A stretch of 64,000 bases of DNA from Reichenbachiella sp. GTDB taxonomy: Bacteria; Bacteroidota; Bacteroidia; Cytophagales; Cyclobacteriaceae. A program made the position numbers and the translations under genes. The notes beneath the pieces were generated by a model. The model was not told the DNA's origin, did not search any database, and saw only the letters and a list, made by a program, of their open reading frames with translations. The stretch lies in assembly GCF_033344935.1 (NCBI RefSeq), contig NZ_JAWPMM010000001.1, forward strand, positions 1,412,001 to 1,476,000, in the 5' to 3' direction. Shown piece by piece: positions 1 through 7,950 of the stretch. Each line of letters begins with the position of its first letter. The first letter of the stretch is position 1.

Positions 1-2102
1 TTGATCCATTGATTCATCAGGACAGCATAATAGTCAAGTTGCTTTTCAGATTTGAATCGTTTTTCCTCTGTTGACCAATGAAACATTGAGTAGCATTTAT
101 GAAGCCATTCTTGGCATATTTCATAAGTAACCCTGCTTGGCAATTTGATGGCAGATGGATTCTTGGCTTGCTTTTTCAAAGCAATAAAGACCTCATTCTG
201 AATATTTAGTTTGATTGAATTATTAGTATTTAATACGCTAGAAGGAACTTCTACTTTGGTTGTTTTCTCTTTTGCTAATTCAATTATTGCTTCCTTATTT
301 TCAGCAATCAGTTTTTGGATAATTTCACTTCTATAGTTACTTCGTTGAATCTCAAGAGTATCTATATTGATGATATTAGCTATATATTCTAAAATCTCTT
401 TCATTATACCTGACTCAAATTTTACATCAGGTTTTTCTTGAAGAATTTGTTCAATCTTCTTTAGTCTTTTATCAATATAACTTTCAACTGAGGGGTTCAG
501 TTTAATATCGATTTCTTTTGCCAAAAGATCCTCATGTTTTTTCCACTCTTTTTCAGTTTCTTTCAGACAGATAATATTTCCGGATAATTCTAATTTTAAG
601 CGACCTGCTCTGCCAGCTAGATTCCAAAAGTCGATTGGCTTAAAAAATGAATTTCCATGTACCCTGTTATTTAGGATAAAAACATTTTTAGCAGGCAGAT
701 TTACACCCTCTAAAAGGGTCGAAGTACAAAACACGAAGTTGATTTCACGCTCTTTAAAAAGTCCTTCAACTTTGTTTCTTATTATTTGCGGAAGATTACC
801 ATAGTGATAGCCAATCCCCCTATTCAGAAACTCGCCCAAGAAGTAATCTTTATGGATGTAAGATTTGATTTGGCGAATAACCTTTTTTACGGTTCTGGAA
901 ACTTCAATCTGTTTGTCTTTATTTCGCTCAAATAGTTTGGAAGCTTTATCAACTGCATCAAATCTTGAACTACAATACACAATGTTGCTTTCATCGTCAC
1001 CTATTGCAGAAAGCAAATCATAAATCGTTTCTGACTTTGTTACGATTAAGGGTTCAAATAAATAATGACCATCATCCAAGTAATGGGTGACCTTCTTTTC
1101 AACCAAATCAACAAAAAACAGATTTTGTGAAACTGGTGTTTCTATGGTTCTAAAAAATTGCTTTTCGTCTTTCTTAAATAATTTCAGAAAGACTTCAGGA
1201 TTCGAAACATTAGGAGAAGAGAAATATAAATTAAGGTTGGGATTTCTCCTTAGTGCCTTTGAAATGGCTGAATATGCGGTTACTGCTCGACTGTCTTTTT
1301 CTGCTGCCAGTTTATGCGCTTCATCTATGAATAAATAAGCAATGGGAGGATTATTTTTTTGGGATAGATAACTCAAAAGCCTTTCAGGAGTTAGCACAAA
1401 AATATAGTGATGTTCTGTTGATGGTAACTCAGAAACATTGGAGTTGGTAACTACAGAGTAGTTGTAATGATCCAAAACCTCTTTGAGTTCTTTGTTGAGG
1501 TCTATAGAAAACTGGTTAATCAAAGCCCTAGTCGGAACCATGATGACAATATTCTCAGGCGGTTTGTTGCCTACTACTTTTCTAATAAAGGATTTAATGA
1601 TAAACGATTTGCCCATTGAAGTCGGGCCTGAAAAGCTAAAATGTTTCGAGCCGCTAATCTTCTTATATAGTTCAAATTGTGAATCGGTAAAAATTAAATC
1701 TTCGGTATCGGGAACGGCTTGTATAAACTCCTTGACCTTCTTTTCAAGTTCCCTGTCAAAGGGTAATTCAGAACTGTTGTTTTCATTCTGCAAAAACTCA
1801 ATTCCGGGAAAGTTGCCCAATTTTGCCAATACAGAATGTGAGAAGGTCTGGTAATAAGGATTTGCTTTGTAATCCTCATTGAGCAGGGTGATAAGTTGGT
1901 AGGCTTTGTTTCTTGCTTTTGGGTTTTTGGAATTTGAAAGTATATCGGCAAAGCGAAGCGTGTCATTCAATTCCTTTTCGGTCAATTTTATACTTCTACC
2001 ATTTTCCGAAAATAAATTATTAGCCAATAGTTTTGCCGCTTTATTATTGAGCTTAATAAAGTATTCATCTTGCAAAACATCATTGGCTAAGCGTTCTATC
2101 AT
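1..2102 (-). CDS. hamB: HamB-like superfamily 2 helicase of a Hachiman defence system (3' end beyond window)
   Basis: The reading frame is open from the ATG at 2102 to the window edge, about 700 codons, so the C-terminus is missing. Visible helicase motifs are Walker A GPTSMGKS (about residues 159-166), motif Ia VPTRALINQ, DEAH box LFIDEAH (about 257-263), a motif V-like TSTLLEGVNLPAKN and motif VI NLAGRAGR (about 494-501). The start overlaps the hamA stop as ATGA, which implies translational coupling. In Hachiman systems HamB is the helicase that partners the HamA nuclease and senses or processes phage DNA. The pairing with a DUF1837 protein supports this reading over a stand-alone DNA-repair helicase. 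Codon use is AT-rich. The short ORFs antisense to it are shadows. Confidence 0.85.
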   Translation of the reverse strand, partial: MIERLANDVLQDEYFIKLNNKAAKLLANNLFSENGRSIKLTEKELNDTLRFADILSNSKNPKARNKAYQLITLLNEDYKANPYYQTFSHSVLAKLGNFPGIEFLQNENNSSELPFDRELEKKVKEFIQAVPDTEDLIFTDSQFELYKKISGSKHFSFSGPTSMGKSFIIKSFIRKVVGNKPPENIVIMVPTRALINQFSIDLNKELKEVLDHYNYSVVTNSNVSELPSTEHHYIFVLTPERLLSYLSQKNNPPIAYLFIDEAHKLAAEKDSRAVTAYSAISKALRRNPNLNLYFSSPNVSNPEVFLKLFKKDEKQFFRTIETPVSQNLFFVDLVEKKVTHYLDDGHYLFEPLIVTKSETIYDLLSAIGDDESNIVYCSSRFDAVDKASKLFERNKDKQIEVSRTVKKVIRQIKSYIHKDYFLGEFLNRGIGYHYGNLPQIIRNKVEGLFKEREINFVFCTSTLLEGVNLPAKNVFILNNRVHGNSFFKPIDFWNLAGRAGRLKLELSGNIICLKETEKEWKKHEDLLAKEIDIKLNPSVESYIDKRLKKIEQILQEKPDVKFESGIMKEILEYIANIINIDTLEIQRSNYRSEIIQKLIAENKEAIIELAKEKTTKVEVPSSVLNTNNSIKLNIQNEVFIALKKQAKNPSAIKLPSRVTYEICQEWLHKCYSMFHWSTEEKRFKSEKQLDYYAVLMNQWI

Positions 2103-3010
2103 TCTTCAGCTCTTGTTATTTTTTTGATGATTTCTTTTCGCGTTTCATCCAGTTTCATGAATGGAAAAACATAAACGTAGAACGTGTAACTGAATAGTTC
2201 GAATTCATCAATCTTCTTTTTGATGTGGCTCATTTTGCCCTCTACTTCGTCTTTTATTTTGGACTTAATCAAAGCCAAAAATTTATCGTTGCTCAACCGT
2301 TTTTCTTCATCGGTTGGGTCAATCTCAAAACCAGCGAAAATGGCAAAGGCATTGTTCTTTTCAATAGGGTCGGTATCGCTAGCCTTTGGCATGATAACAG
2401 ATTTTAAAAATTGATAAAGGTCTTCATCAAATGCCTCTTTACATAATTGCGAATTGATCAAGCCAATTTCATCATGGATGTTATTCTTTTTTCTTGTTCG
2501 AAAATCATGGATTGATTCAAATGCTTTCGTCAATGATGTTGTCAGTTCTTGATATAGTTTTGATTCTCCAAAAATGAGCTGATAGTTTTTTGGTGCTAAT
2601 TCAAGTAAATGAATGCCATCTGAACCTTTAGCATAATCGTTTGACGAAAGTTTGATTTCTAATTTTGTCAGAATTTTAGGTGCTTTAAGATGTGCTTCAA
2701 GAAATGAAAACAGAAGCAGTTCCCCTGCTTCTCCGTCATTGACAGTATGTTCTCTAAATTTTCTGGACGCTTTTTTTACCAAGCCATAAATTTTACCACT
2801 GCTTTTTAAATCCAGTATTTCCTTACGTGAAAGGGCAAAAGGAATCATACTTTCTCCCAGCTGATCAATCAGTTCATCATAACAAAACTGGTTATTCTCA
2901 ATTCTAAGAATATGCAGGTTGAGTTTTGAATTAGTATCAGGAATATCACATTCAATCTCTTTGTAAAAGAGGTCTAAGAATTTTTCGCTTATGCTCGGTT
3001 TAAAATCCAT
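2099..3010 (-). CDS. hamA: HamA-like DUF1837 nuclease of a Hachiman defence system
   Basis: A 303-residue protein with the DUF1837 pattern: a GEAGE helix around residues 93-97, GSDGIH with Asp131, and a strand ending GESK (Glu149, Lys151). Together these read as a PD-(D/E)xK nuclease core. In characterised Hachiman systems HamA is the effector nuclease held by the HamB helicase until infection. Its stop codon overlaps the ATG of the helicase gene by four bases (ATGA), so the two form one operon. Upstream lies an attC-like inverted repeat rather than a normal promoter region. Family identity comes from motif order, length and the helicase partner; no profile search was run. Confidence 0.85.
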   Translation of the reverse strand: MDFKPSISEKFLDLFYKEIECDIPDTNSKLNLHILRIENNQFCYDELIDQLGESMIPFALSRKEILDLKSSGKIYGLVKKASRKFREHTVNDGEAGELLLFSFLEAHLKAPKILTKLEIKLSSNDYAKGSDGIHLLELAPKNYQLIFGESKLYQELTTSLTKAFESIHDFRTRKKNNIHDEIGLINSQLCKEAFDEDLYQFLKSVIMPKASDTDPIEKNNAFAIFAGFEIDPTDEEKRLSNDKFLALIKSKIKDEVEGKMSHIKKKIDEFELFSYTFYVYVFPFMKLDETRKEIIKKITRAEE

Positions 3011-3043
3011 TAATGTTTCGTACTATGTGTTCTATTCAATGAG

Positions 3044-3174
3044 GCACAACGGTCTCGGCTATGAGTAGTTGCGTAGTTTAGCACTTAACTTTGCAAGTAC
3101 ACACCAAACTGAAAATCCGCGAGGATTTTCAGAAGTAGGCGAGAACAAGCAATTACTTATAGCCATTGTTACCT
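3044..3174 (-). repeat. attC-like recombination site 1, between hamA and a methyltransferase gene
   Basis: A long imperfect palindrome. On the minus strand it begins GGTAAC, then a 15-base arm GGCTATAAGTAATTG (3150-3164). It ends with the pairing arm CAACTACTCATAGCC (3057-3071) followed by an unpaired spacer and GTTGTG. The centre carries a perfect 10-bp stem CTGAAAATCC/GGATTTTCAG with loop GCGA (3109-3132). Conserved AAC/GTT ends, two paired boxes split by an unpaired spacer, and a variable centre are the architecture of integron attC sites. The TAA stop of the methyltransferase is embedded in its GGTAAC end. The outer boxes do not fit the RYYYAAC/GTTRRRY consensus exactly. Confidence 0.6.
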
Positions 3175-3960
3175 GCTGGCTTTTTTTCCTATTACGTATA
3201 AATAATCTCCCAAATCATTTTCATAGGATTTTATTATTTCTTCAATTTTTCCACTATCGATATCTTTTCTTAATTCCGATAATCCATTCTCCACTTCCGT
3301 TCGGTTTGATAAGGATGAAAATGAAGAAATTCCGTGTCTAATTTGCTCGTCAAAGTAAAGTTCAGGGTTTTGTTTTCCACAATACAAAAATTGGTCTTCC
3401 AAGTCAGGCTTTATAAAATATCTGTGCGTCTCCAAGAATTCAATTCCACTATCTTTCATAGCTTTTTTTACTTTTTCCAAAGTTGGCATTTGAATTATTG
3501 AGTCGGAAAGCATTTTTGGGAAATAATGATTGAGCCAATAACCTTTCATTTGTTCAGGTGTTGATGTGAAAATCACAATTCTACCGTTTGGTTTTAAGAC
3601 TTTATTCAGCTCTGAAAATCCATTTGTTAAATCAGTCCAATGATGTATTGTCAAAGAACCGATTATTCCGTCCACAAAACTTTCTGGAAGTCCGGTATTT
3701 TCTGCGTAACCGACTTTCCAATCGATTCTGTTGTTTTTAAGTTTTGCTTTCTCCAACATTAATTCGGAAGGGTCAATACCAATGAAATCATATCCATTTT
3801 TTTGAAGTTCACTTGTGTAATTTCCTGTTCCGCAACCAATATCCAAGTATTTTCCTTTTTTGGTCGGTTGTAAATGATGAAGTAATTGTTCGGTCAAATA
3901 ATTATCCGCTTTTCGGGTCAGATTGTAATCAATTCCTATTTTGTCGTATTTAACTTCCAT
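3169..3960 (-). CDS. class I SAM-dependent methyltransferase in a cassette-like unit
   Basis: 263 residues. The N-terminal Rossmann half has motif I LDIGCGTGNY (about residues 39-48), an acidic IGIDPS after beta-2, and a post-motif segment LNKVLKPNGRIVIF typical of Methyltransf_11/25 small-molecule or protein methyltransferases. The substrate cannot be read from sequence. The ATG lies 21 bp after a GTTACCTGC box and the stop TAA is part of GGTAAC at the other end. The gene therefore fills almost the whole space between two attC-like sites, as cassette genes do. It is AT-rich compared with the core genes further right. There is no sign of an independent promoter. Confidence 0.8.
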   Translation of the reverse strand: MEVKYDKIGIDYNLTRKADNYLTEQLLHHLQPTKKGKYLDIGCGTGNYTSELQKNGYDFIGIDPSELMLEKAKLKNNRIDWKVGYAENTGLPESFVDGIIGSLTIHHWTDLTNGFSELNKVLKPNGRIVIFTSTPEQMKGYWLNHYFPKMLSDSIIQMPTLEKVKKAMKDSGIEFLETHRYFIKPDLEDQFLYCGKQNPELYFDEQIRHGISSFSSLSNRTEVENGLSELRKDIDSGKIEEIIKSYENDLGDYLYVIGKKASR

Positions 3961-3975
3961 CGTTTTTTTCAGCTT

Positions 3976-4138
3976 GCAGGTAACGCTCAGCTATGATGAG
4001 TGGGGATTAGAAAGCACTAACCTCTCTTCTCGCACATAGCCACGCTTTGATTTAAAAATAAAACTTGTGGCGGGCTTTCCAATACCCACGAAAATATCCT
4101 GACCAATAAAACCCCATTCATTCATAGCATTTGTTACC
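3976..4138 (-). repeat. attC-like recombination site 2, between methyltransferase and lipoprotein genes
   Basis: On the minus strand the order is GGGTAAC, unpaired AAAT, arm GCTATGAATGAATGGGG (4112-4128), a variable centre, arm CCCCACTCATCATAGC (3990-4005), unpaired TGAGC, then GTTACCTGC (3976-3984). The two arms pair over 16 bp with one extra unpaired adenine and one mismatch. An extrahelical base in an L box with an unpaired spacer next to the R box is characteristic of integron attC hairpins. The end boxes of each unit match the opposite end of the same unit: GTTACCTGC/GCAGGTAAC flank the methyltransferase and GTTACCCAGC/GCTGGGTAAC flank the lipoprotein. Confidence 0.65.
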
Positions 4139-4145
4139 CAGCGTT

Positions 4146-4754
4146 TTAATTCAATGATTTTTTGAAGTTATTGTAAAGAGTCTCGAAGACATCCTCAGAC
4201 TTATAGTTTATTGATGAACTGAATAGATCTGCACCAATTTTGGTATTAAGAATTACTTGTGTCAATATTAATTCATCAGTCTTCTGGTTGAATAGCTTTG
4301 TTTTGATATTATAGAATTTTCTCTGACCAATGTTTTCGGTCGAAAGTTCTTGTTCAAATTTGACTCCTTCTAGCTCGTTGTATGTCTTTTTTAGAAGATC
4401 AGATACGAATTTCTGGTGTTCTTCCATTGACATCTTGGTTGATCCGAATGGTTCAAGCGAAGATGAAAAGGAGTTGAATTCATCAATTTCAAAACCAATT
4501 AGGTGTGGTCTATTTTCACGCACTTCATATCCCTCTGGAACTTCGGTTTTCATAGCATCATATCCTAGTTCCTCAAGATCTTCTTTTTCTTGTAAGCTGG
4601 TGATAGTGTAACCTTCTGGAATATCTATTTCCCAATCAAACTTATCGCAATAGAACGTTCCGTCTTTGATTTTGCCGTTTTCAGTTAATATCTCTGACTT
4701 AGAAGTACAAGAGACCAAGATAATTATTTGGATTGCTATGATTAAGTTCTTCAT
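4146..4754 (-). CDS. hypothetical lipoprotein in a cassette-like unit
   Basis: About 202 residues from the ATG at 4754. This start gives a clean lipoprotein signal: MKN, a hydrophobic run, then lipobox LVSC with Cys16. An upstream in-frame ATG at 4793 would place 13 residues inside an inverted repeat and spoil the signal peptide, so it is rejected. The mature part has no recognised catalytic motif. It resembles small secreted proteins that follow an IPEGYTI-type segment, but no family name is assigned. It is expected to be anchored in the envelope. The gene is tightly enclosed by matching GTTACCCAGC/GCTGGGTAAC boxes, like an integron cassette ORF. Confidence 0.65.
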   Translation of the reverse strand: MKNLIIAIQIIILVSCTSKSEILTENGKIKDGTFYCDKFDWEIDIPEGYTITSLQEKEDLEELGYDAMKTEVPEGYEVRENRPHLIGFEIDEFNSFSSSLEPFGSTKMSMEEHQKFVSDLLKKTYNELEGVKFEQELSTENIGQRKFYNIKTKLFNQKTDELILTQVILNTKIGADLFSSSINYKSEDVFETLYNNFKKSLN

Positions 4755-4758
4755 ATAT

Positions 4759-4880
4759 GCTGGGTAACTTGTAAATAACGGCACCTTTCCCAAAGGGATG
4801 CCTTTGGCATATGATCGTTATCTCCTAAATATTGAAATAAACGATCACAGTATGACTGTTATTTACCTTTCAACTACCCC
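4759..4880 (-). repeat. attC-like recombination site 3 (last, degenerate)
   Basis: Nested inverted repeats: GTAAATAAC (4771-4779) with GTTATTTAC (4858-4866), TGATCGTT (4812-4819) with AACGATCA (4840-4847), and a perfect 7-bp hairpin CCAAAGG/CCTTTGG (4790-4807). The left end carries the GCTGGGTAAC box shared with the far end of the lipoprotein unit. The right end is less clear (ACTACCC). Beyond it, 4881-4980 holds nothing recognisable and the sequence returns to chromosomal genes, so this may be the edge of the cassette block. Confidence 0.5.
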
Positions 4881-4980
4881 GATTTTCAGGGGAGCTTATT
4901 TGTTACATACTAAACTTTGATTTTTCTCAGAAGGGCTGCTTAACAATAATAATTGATTCTGAAAAGGATTCCAAAATCAC

Positions 4981-5388
4981 TTAGCGATCCTTCAGTCGAT
5001 ACATAAACTTCAGTCCACTCCAGTCGGCATCTATGGCGGCGACTTTTACATCTACCAGACCGGCATTTAGCATGTAGTCTCGGATGTGGTTTTCTTTGAA
5101 GCAGGAGGGGAGCTTAGAAGAAAGCTTTATCCAGCTCACCCAAAGGATCCCGTTTTTCTTGAGCAGAGGGATATGCTCGGCGGCTTCTTTCAGATCTTTT
5201 TCTTCTTTACAAAACACATGAATGAAATCTAGAGATTCCTTGTCTGGTGTATCTACTTTTTCCACCAGTTCAGGCCAGTCAGAGAACAGGCTATGATAGT
5301 GCGCTGGTTCGTTGACCAGATGCACTTTGAAAGCTGATCTGATACCAAGCTTTTTGGCTAAAGGTGTGGAGGAGTATCCCGCGGTCAT
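4981..5388 (-). CDS. DUF3052 family protein
   Basis: 135 residues beginning MTAGYSSTPLAKKLGI, the hallmark N-terminus of the DUF3052 family, followed by a compact alpha/beta domain ending in WSGLKFMYR. Proteins of this family are small cytoplasmic proteins of unknown biochemical role and often annotated near SAM-methyltransferase-like folds. Length is full for the family. It stands alone between the cassette-like block and the divergently oriented hexosaminidase gene. No function is proposed. Confidence 0.75.
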   Translation of the reverse strand: MTAGYSSTPLAKKLGIRSAFKVHLVNEPAHYHSLFSDWPELVEKVDTPDKESLDFIHVFCKEEKDLKEAAEHIPLLKKNGILWVSWIKLSSKLPSCFKENHIRDYMLNAGLVDVKVAAIDADWSGLKFMYRLKDR

Positions 5389-5446
5389 TGTAGATCGGTA
5401 GAGTGAATCTTAAAGATAACAAGAAATCACCGGGAGACACTAGTAG

Positions 5447-5470
5447 AAAAAATGATATCACTCATTTTTT
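5447..5470. promoter_or_regulatory. AT-rich perfect inverted repeat between divergent genes
   Basis: AAAAAATGA (5447-5455) and TCATTTTTT (5462-5470) form a 9-bp perfect inverted repeat with a 6-base spacer. It lies in the 200-bp divergent gap between the DUF3052 gene and the GH20 gene. It could be an operator for either gene or a weak hairpin. There is no further support. Confidence 0.3.
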
Positions 5471-5590
5471 TCATATAAATGACCGATATTTAAAGTCTGA
5501 AAATCAAAATACAAAAGCGTATTTCGATTTTTACTCCCACTCCAAAACTTCTAGTTCTAATTTTCTTATTAATTAAAACGAATCGAATTT

Positions 5591-7126
5591 ATGAATTTAG
5601 AATCGAAGTATGCCTATGTCTTGGGTTTAGTCCTGGGTGCCTTATTACTGGTCACGAGTTGCGAAACCAAACCACCTACCAATCTTGCAGATCACACACT
5701 TATCCCTCATCCAGTGGAGATTGCTGGCACTGGCGATAGATTCCAATTGGCGAGGGCGGCTACTATTCAAATAGCTGATGCTTCCTTACAAGGCCCAGCC
5801 GAGTATTTGATAAAAGCCCAACCAGGAATGAAATTGACTACTGATCAAAAGGCTGATATCGTATTGTCTCTGGATGCCAATGATGAGCAACTGGGGGAGG
5901 AAGGATATGTAATGAATATCTCTGATGATCAGATTTTGCTATCAGCGAATCATTCGGGTGGGGTGTTTCATGGATTGCAAACTTTGTTGCAATTGATACC
6001 GCTATCGGATGAGAGACCTATCGAAATACCTACGGGCACTATTCGTGACTATCCGAGATATGCCTACCGGGGTTCTATGCTGGATGTGTCCAGACATTTC
6101 TTTGGTGTGGAAGATGTGAAGAGATACATCGATTTCATCGCGGCCTACAAATTTAATGTGCTGCATTTGCACCTGACCGATGATCAGGGTTGGCGAATTG
6201 AAATCAAATCCAAACCAGCATTGACTGCTATTGGTGCTTCGACTGAAGTGGGAGGAGGTGCCGGCGGCTTCTACACCCAGGAGCAGTATCAGGACATTGT
6301 GCAATACGCAGCAGATCGGTTTATCACTATTGTTCCGGAGATCGATTTGCCGGGTCACACACAAGCGGCGCTGGCTTCTTACCCGGAGTTGAATTGCGAT
6401 GGCAAGGTGGGCGAATTATACACAGGAACCAAAGTGGGCTTTAGTACCTTGTGTACGGACAATGAAGCTACTTATGAGTTTGTAGATGCGGTAGTCAAAG
6501 AGCTCGCGGCGATTACACCGGGGCCATTTATTCATATTGGTGGTGACGAGAGTCACGCCACGGAGAAAGAAGATTTTATCTATTTCATCAATCGGGCGCA
6601 GAAAATTGTATCCAAGTATGGCAAAACTATGATGGGCTGGGACGAAATCGCTCAAGGCGAAATAGAAAAAGAAAGTGTTGTGCAGCAGTGGAACAGTGCA
6701 GGCAATGCTTCCAAAGCCGCCGAAAATGGCAACAGAATCATACTATCCCCAGCTAAGCTGGCCTATATGGATATGAAGTATGACAGCACCAGTCGCATTG
6801 GGTATGATTGGGCGGCGTTGATAGAAGTGGATCAGGCATATAATTGGGATCCTGACTCCGTGAATGCTACGGTGCCCTCCGAGTTGATTTATGGTATAGA
6901 AGCACCCCTTTGGACAGAGACTGTGGAAAATATGGAGGATATCGAGTATTTGGTATTTCCTCGACTATTAGGGTATGCAGAGATTGGCTGGTCACCTCAG
7001 TCGATCAGAAATTGGGAAACGTATCGCGTTCGCTTGGCCGCTCAGGCTCTGCGTTTCGAATCAGAAGGAATAGACTTCTACCGTTCACCAGTAGTAGACT
7101 GGGAGAAGAAAGATTCTATTAATTGA
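5591..7126 (+). CDS. GH20 beta-N-acetylhexosaminidase lipoprotein
   Basis: 511 residues. The N-terminus is a lipoprotein signal with lipobox VTSC (Cys24). A GH20b-like alpha/beta domain follows (about 35-150), then the catalytic TIM barrel starting RYAYRGSMLDVSRHFF. Active-site signatures are LHLHLTDDQGWRIE, the catalytic Asp-Glu pair in HIGGDESH (Asp319-Glu320), MGWDEI, and a late WTE motif. GH20 enzymes release terminal GlcNAc or GalNAc with substrate-assisted catalysis. The lipid anchor suggests surface or periplasmic action. It fits functionally with the SusCD locus to the right, although it is on the other strand and separated by a glycan-synthesis pair. Confidence 0.95.
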   Translation: MNLESKYAYVLGLVLGALLLVTSCETKPPTNLADHTLIPHPVEIAGTGDRFQLARAATIQIADASLQGPAEYLIKAQPGMKLTTDQKADIVLSLDANDEQLGEEGYVMNISDDQILLSANHSGGVFHGLQTLLQLIPLSDERPIEIPTGTIRDYPRYAYRGSMLDVSRHFFGVEDVKRYIDFIAAYKFNVLHLHLTDDQGWRIEIKSKPALTAIGASTEVGGGAGGFYTQEQYQDIVQYAADRFITIVPEIDLPGHTQAALASYPELNCDGKVGELYTGTKVGFSTLCTDNEATYEFVDAVVKELAAITPGPFIHIGGDESHATEKEDFIYFINRAQKIVSKYGKTMMGWDEIAQGEIEKESVVQQWNSAGNASKAAENGNRIILSPAKLAYMDMKYDSTSRIGYDWAALIEVDQAYNWDPDSVNATVPSELIYGIEAPLWTETVENMEDIEYLVFPRLLGYAEIGWSPQSIRNWETYRVRLAAQALRFESEGIDFYRSPVVDWEKKDSIN

Positions 7127-7135
7127 TAATAACGA

Positions 7136-7194
7136 AAAGACTAAACAAAGATGGGCTTCGACTTGGCTCAGCCTGACATTTATGTTTAGTCTTT
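7136..7194 (+). terminator. hairpin downstream of the hexosaminidase gene
   Basis: AAAGACTAAACA (7136-7147) and TGTTTAGTCTTT (7183-7194) form a perfect 12-bp stem. The loop contains a TCGACTTGGCTCAGCCTGACA-like segment reminiscent of a widespread dispersed bacterial repeat. It starts 10 bp after the stop codon and probably ends the transcript, although the T-run is short. Confidence 0.55.
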
Positions 7195-7232
7195 AAATCT
7201 TAGGGTTCAACTTGACCTTAAATTATTGATAA

Positions 7233-7333
7233 GGTGTATCGATTTGAGTCGATATACCTATTGTTCATCTCAGGTTTAGGCAATTGTGGCTAAATTCGTT
7301 CGCAATAAATACGACCGCTATTTAGGTGCGAAC
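7233..7333 (+). promoter_or_regulatory. two inverted repeats in the leader of the sugar transferase gene
   Basis: First hairpin: GGTGTATCGA (7233-7242) with TCGATATACC (7249-7258), one mismatch. Second: GTTCGCA (7298-7304) with TGCGAAC (7327-7333), extended by ATAAATA/TATTTA. The second ends only two bases before the TTG start at 7336, so if transcribed it would cover the ribosome-binding region. A translational or transcriptional control role is inferred. Confidence 0.35.
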
Positions 7334-7335
7334 TA

Positions 7336-7950
7336 TTGACTATCTACTGCAACTATATCAAACCACTCATAGACAAGATCATCGCTTTGATATTGTTTGT
7401 TTTGTTATTTCCTATCGGATTAACAATTATGGGGCTATTGCTGTTAGAGTCCTTTTCAAACCCCTTTTTTATTCAGAGCAGGCCGGGTAAAGGCGGTCGG
7501 ACGTTTCGAATGGTGAAATTTAGAACCATGAATAAGGCCATGGATGGCACAAGAAATCTCCTGTCGGACGACCAAAGAATTACACCCATAGGGCAATGGC
7601 TTCGAAAGACTTCTTTGGATGAAATTCCTCAACTCCTCCATGTGATCAAAGGAGAAATGAGTTTGGTTGGTCCCAGACCTTTGCTAGAGGAATACTTGCC
7701 CCTATATAATGAAGAACAGAAAAAACGCCATGAGGTGCTCCCTGGAATAACCGGCTGGGCTCAGGTGAATGGAAGAAATGCCGTCGATTGGGAAAAGCGA
7801 TTTCAGTTGGATTTGTGGTATGTCGATCATGTCAGTTTCTGGTTGGATTTAAAAATACTTTTGTTGACCTTGAAAAAGGTAGTACTAAGAGAAGGGATTT
7901 CTTCAGGCAGTTTTGTGACCATGGAAAAGTTTAAGGGAACCGTCCAGTAG
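7336..7950 (+). CDS. PglC/WcaJ-type initiating sugar transferase
   Basis: 204 residues: one N-terminal membrane-embedded helix (about 10-37), then a cytoplasmic bacterial sugar-transferase domain. The domain carries MVKFRTM, the DE pair in LRKTSLDEIPQL, LVGPRP, and PGITGWAQVNGRN. These are the motifs of monotopic phosphoglycosyl transferases, which load a phosphosugar onto undecaprenyl phosphate at the inner membrane to begin capsule, exopolysaccharide or glycoprotein glycan synthesis. The sugar is not readable. The start is a TTG; an in-frame stop at 7306 and the lack of an ATG leave it as the best candidate. The next gene starts directly after its stop. Confidence 0.9.
   Translation: MTIYCNYIKPLIDKIIALILFVLLFPIGLTIMGLLLLESFSNPFFIQSRPGKGGRTFRMVKFRTMNKAMDGTRNLLSDDQRITPIGQWLRKTSLDEIPQLLHVIKGEMSLVGPRPLLEEYLPLYNEEQKKRHEVLPGITGWAQVNGRNAVDWEKRFQLDLWYVDHVSFWLDLKILLLTLKKVVLREGISSGSFVTMEKFKGTVQ

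Noticed and set aside
1694-1966. Minus-strand ORF of 90 residues and plus-strand ORFs between 1087 and 2127
   Set aside because: They lie in other frames of the continuous hamB frame, which runs from 2102 to the window edge with all helicase motifs.
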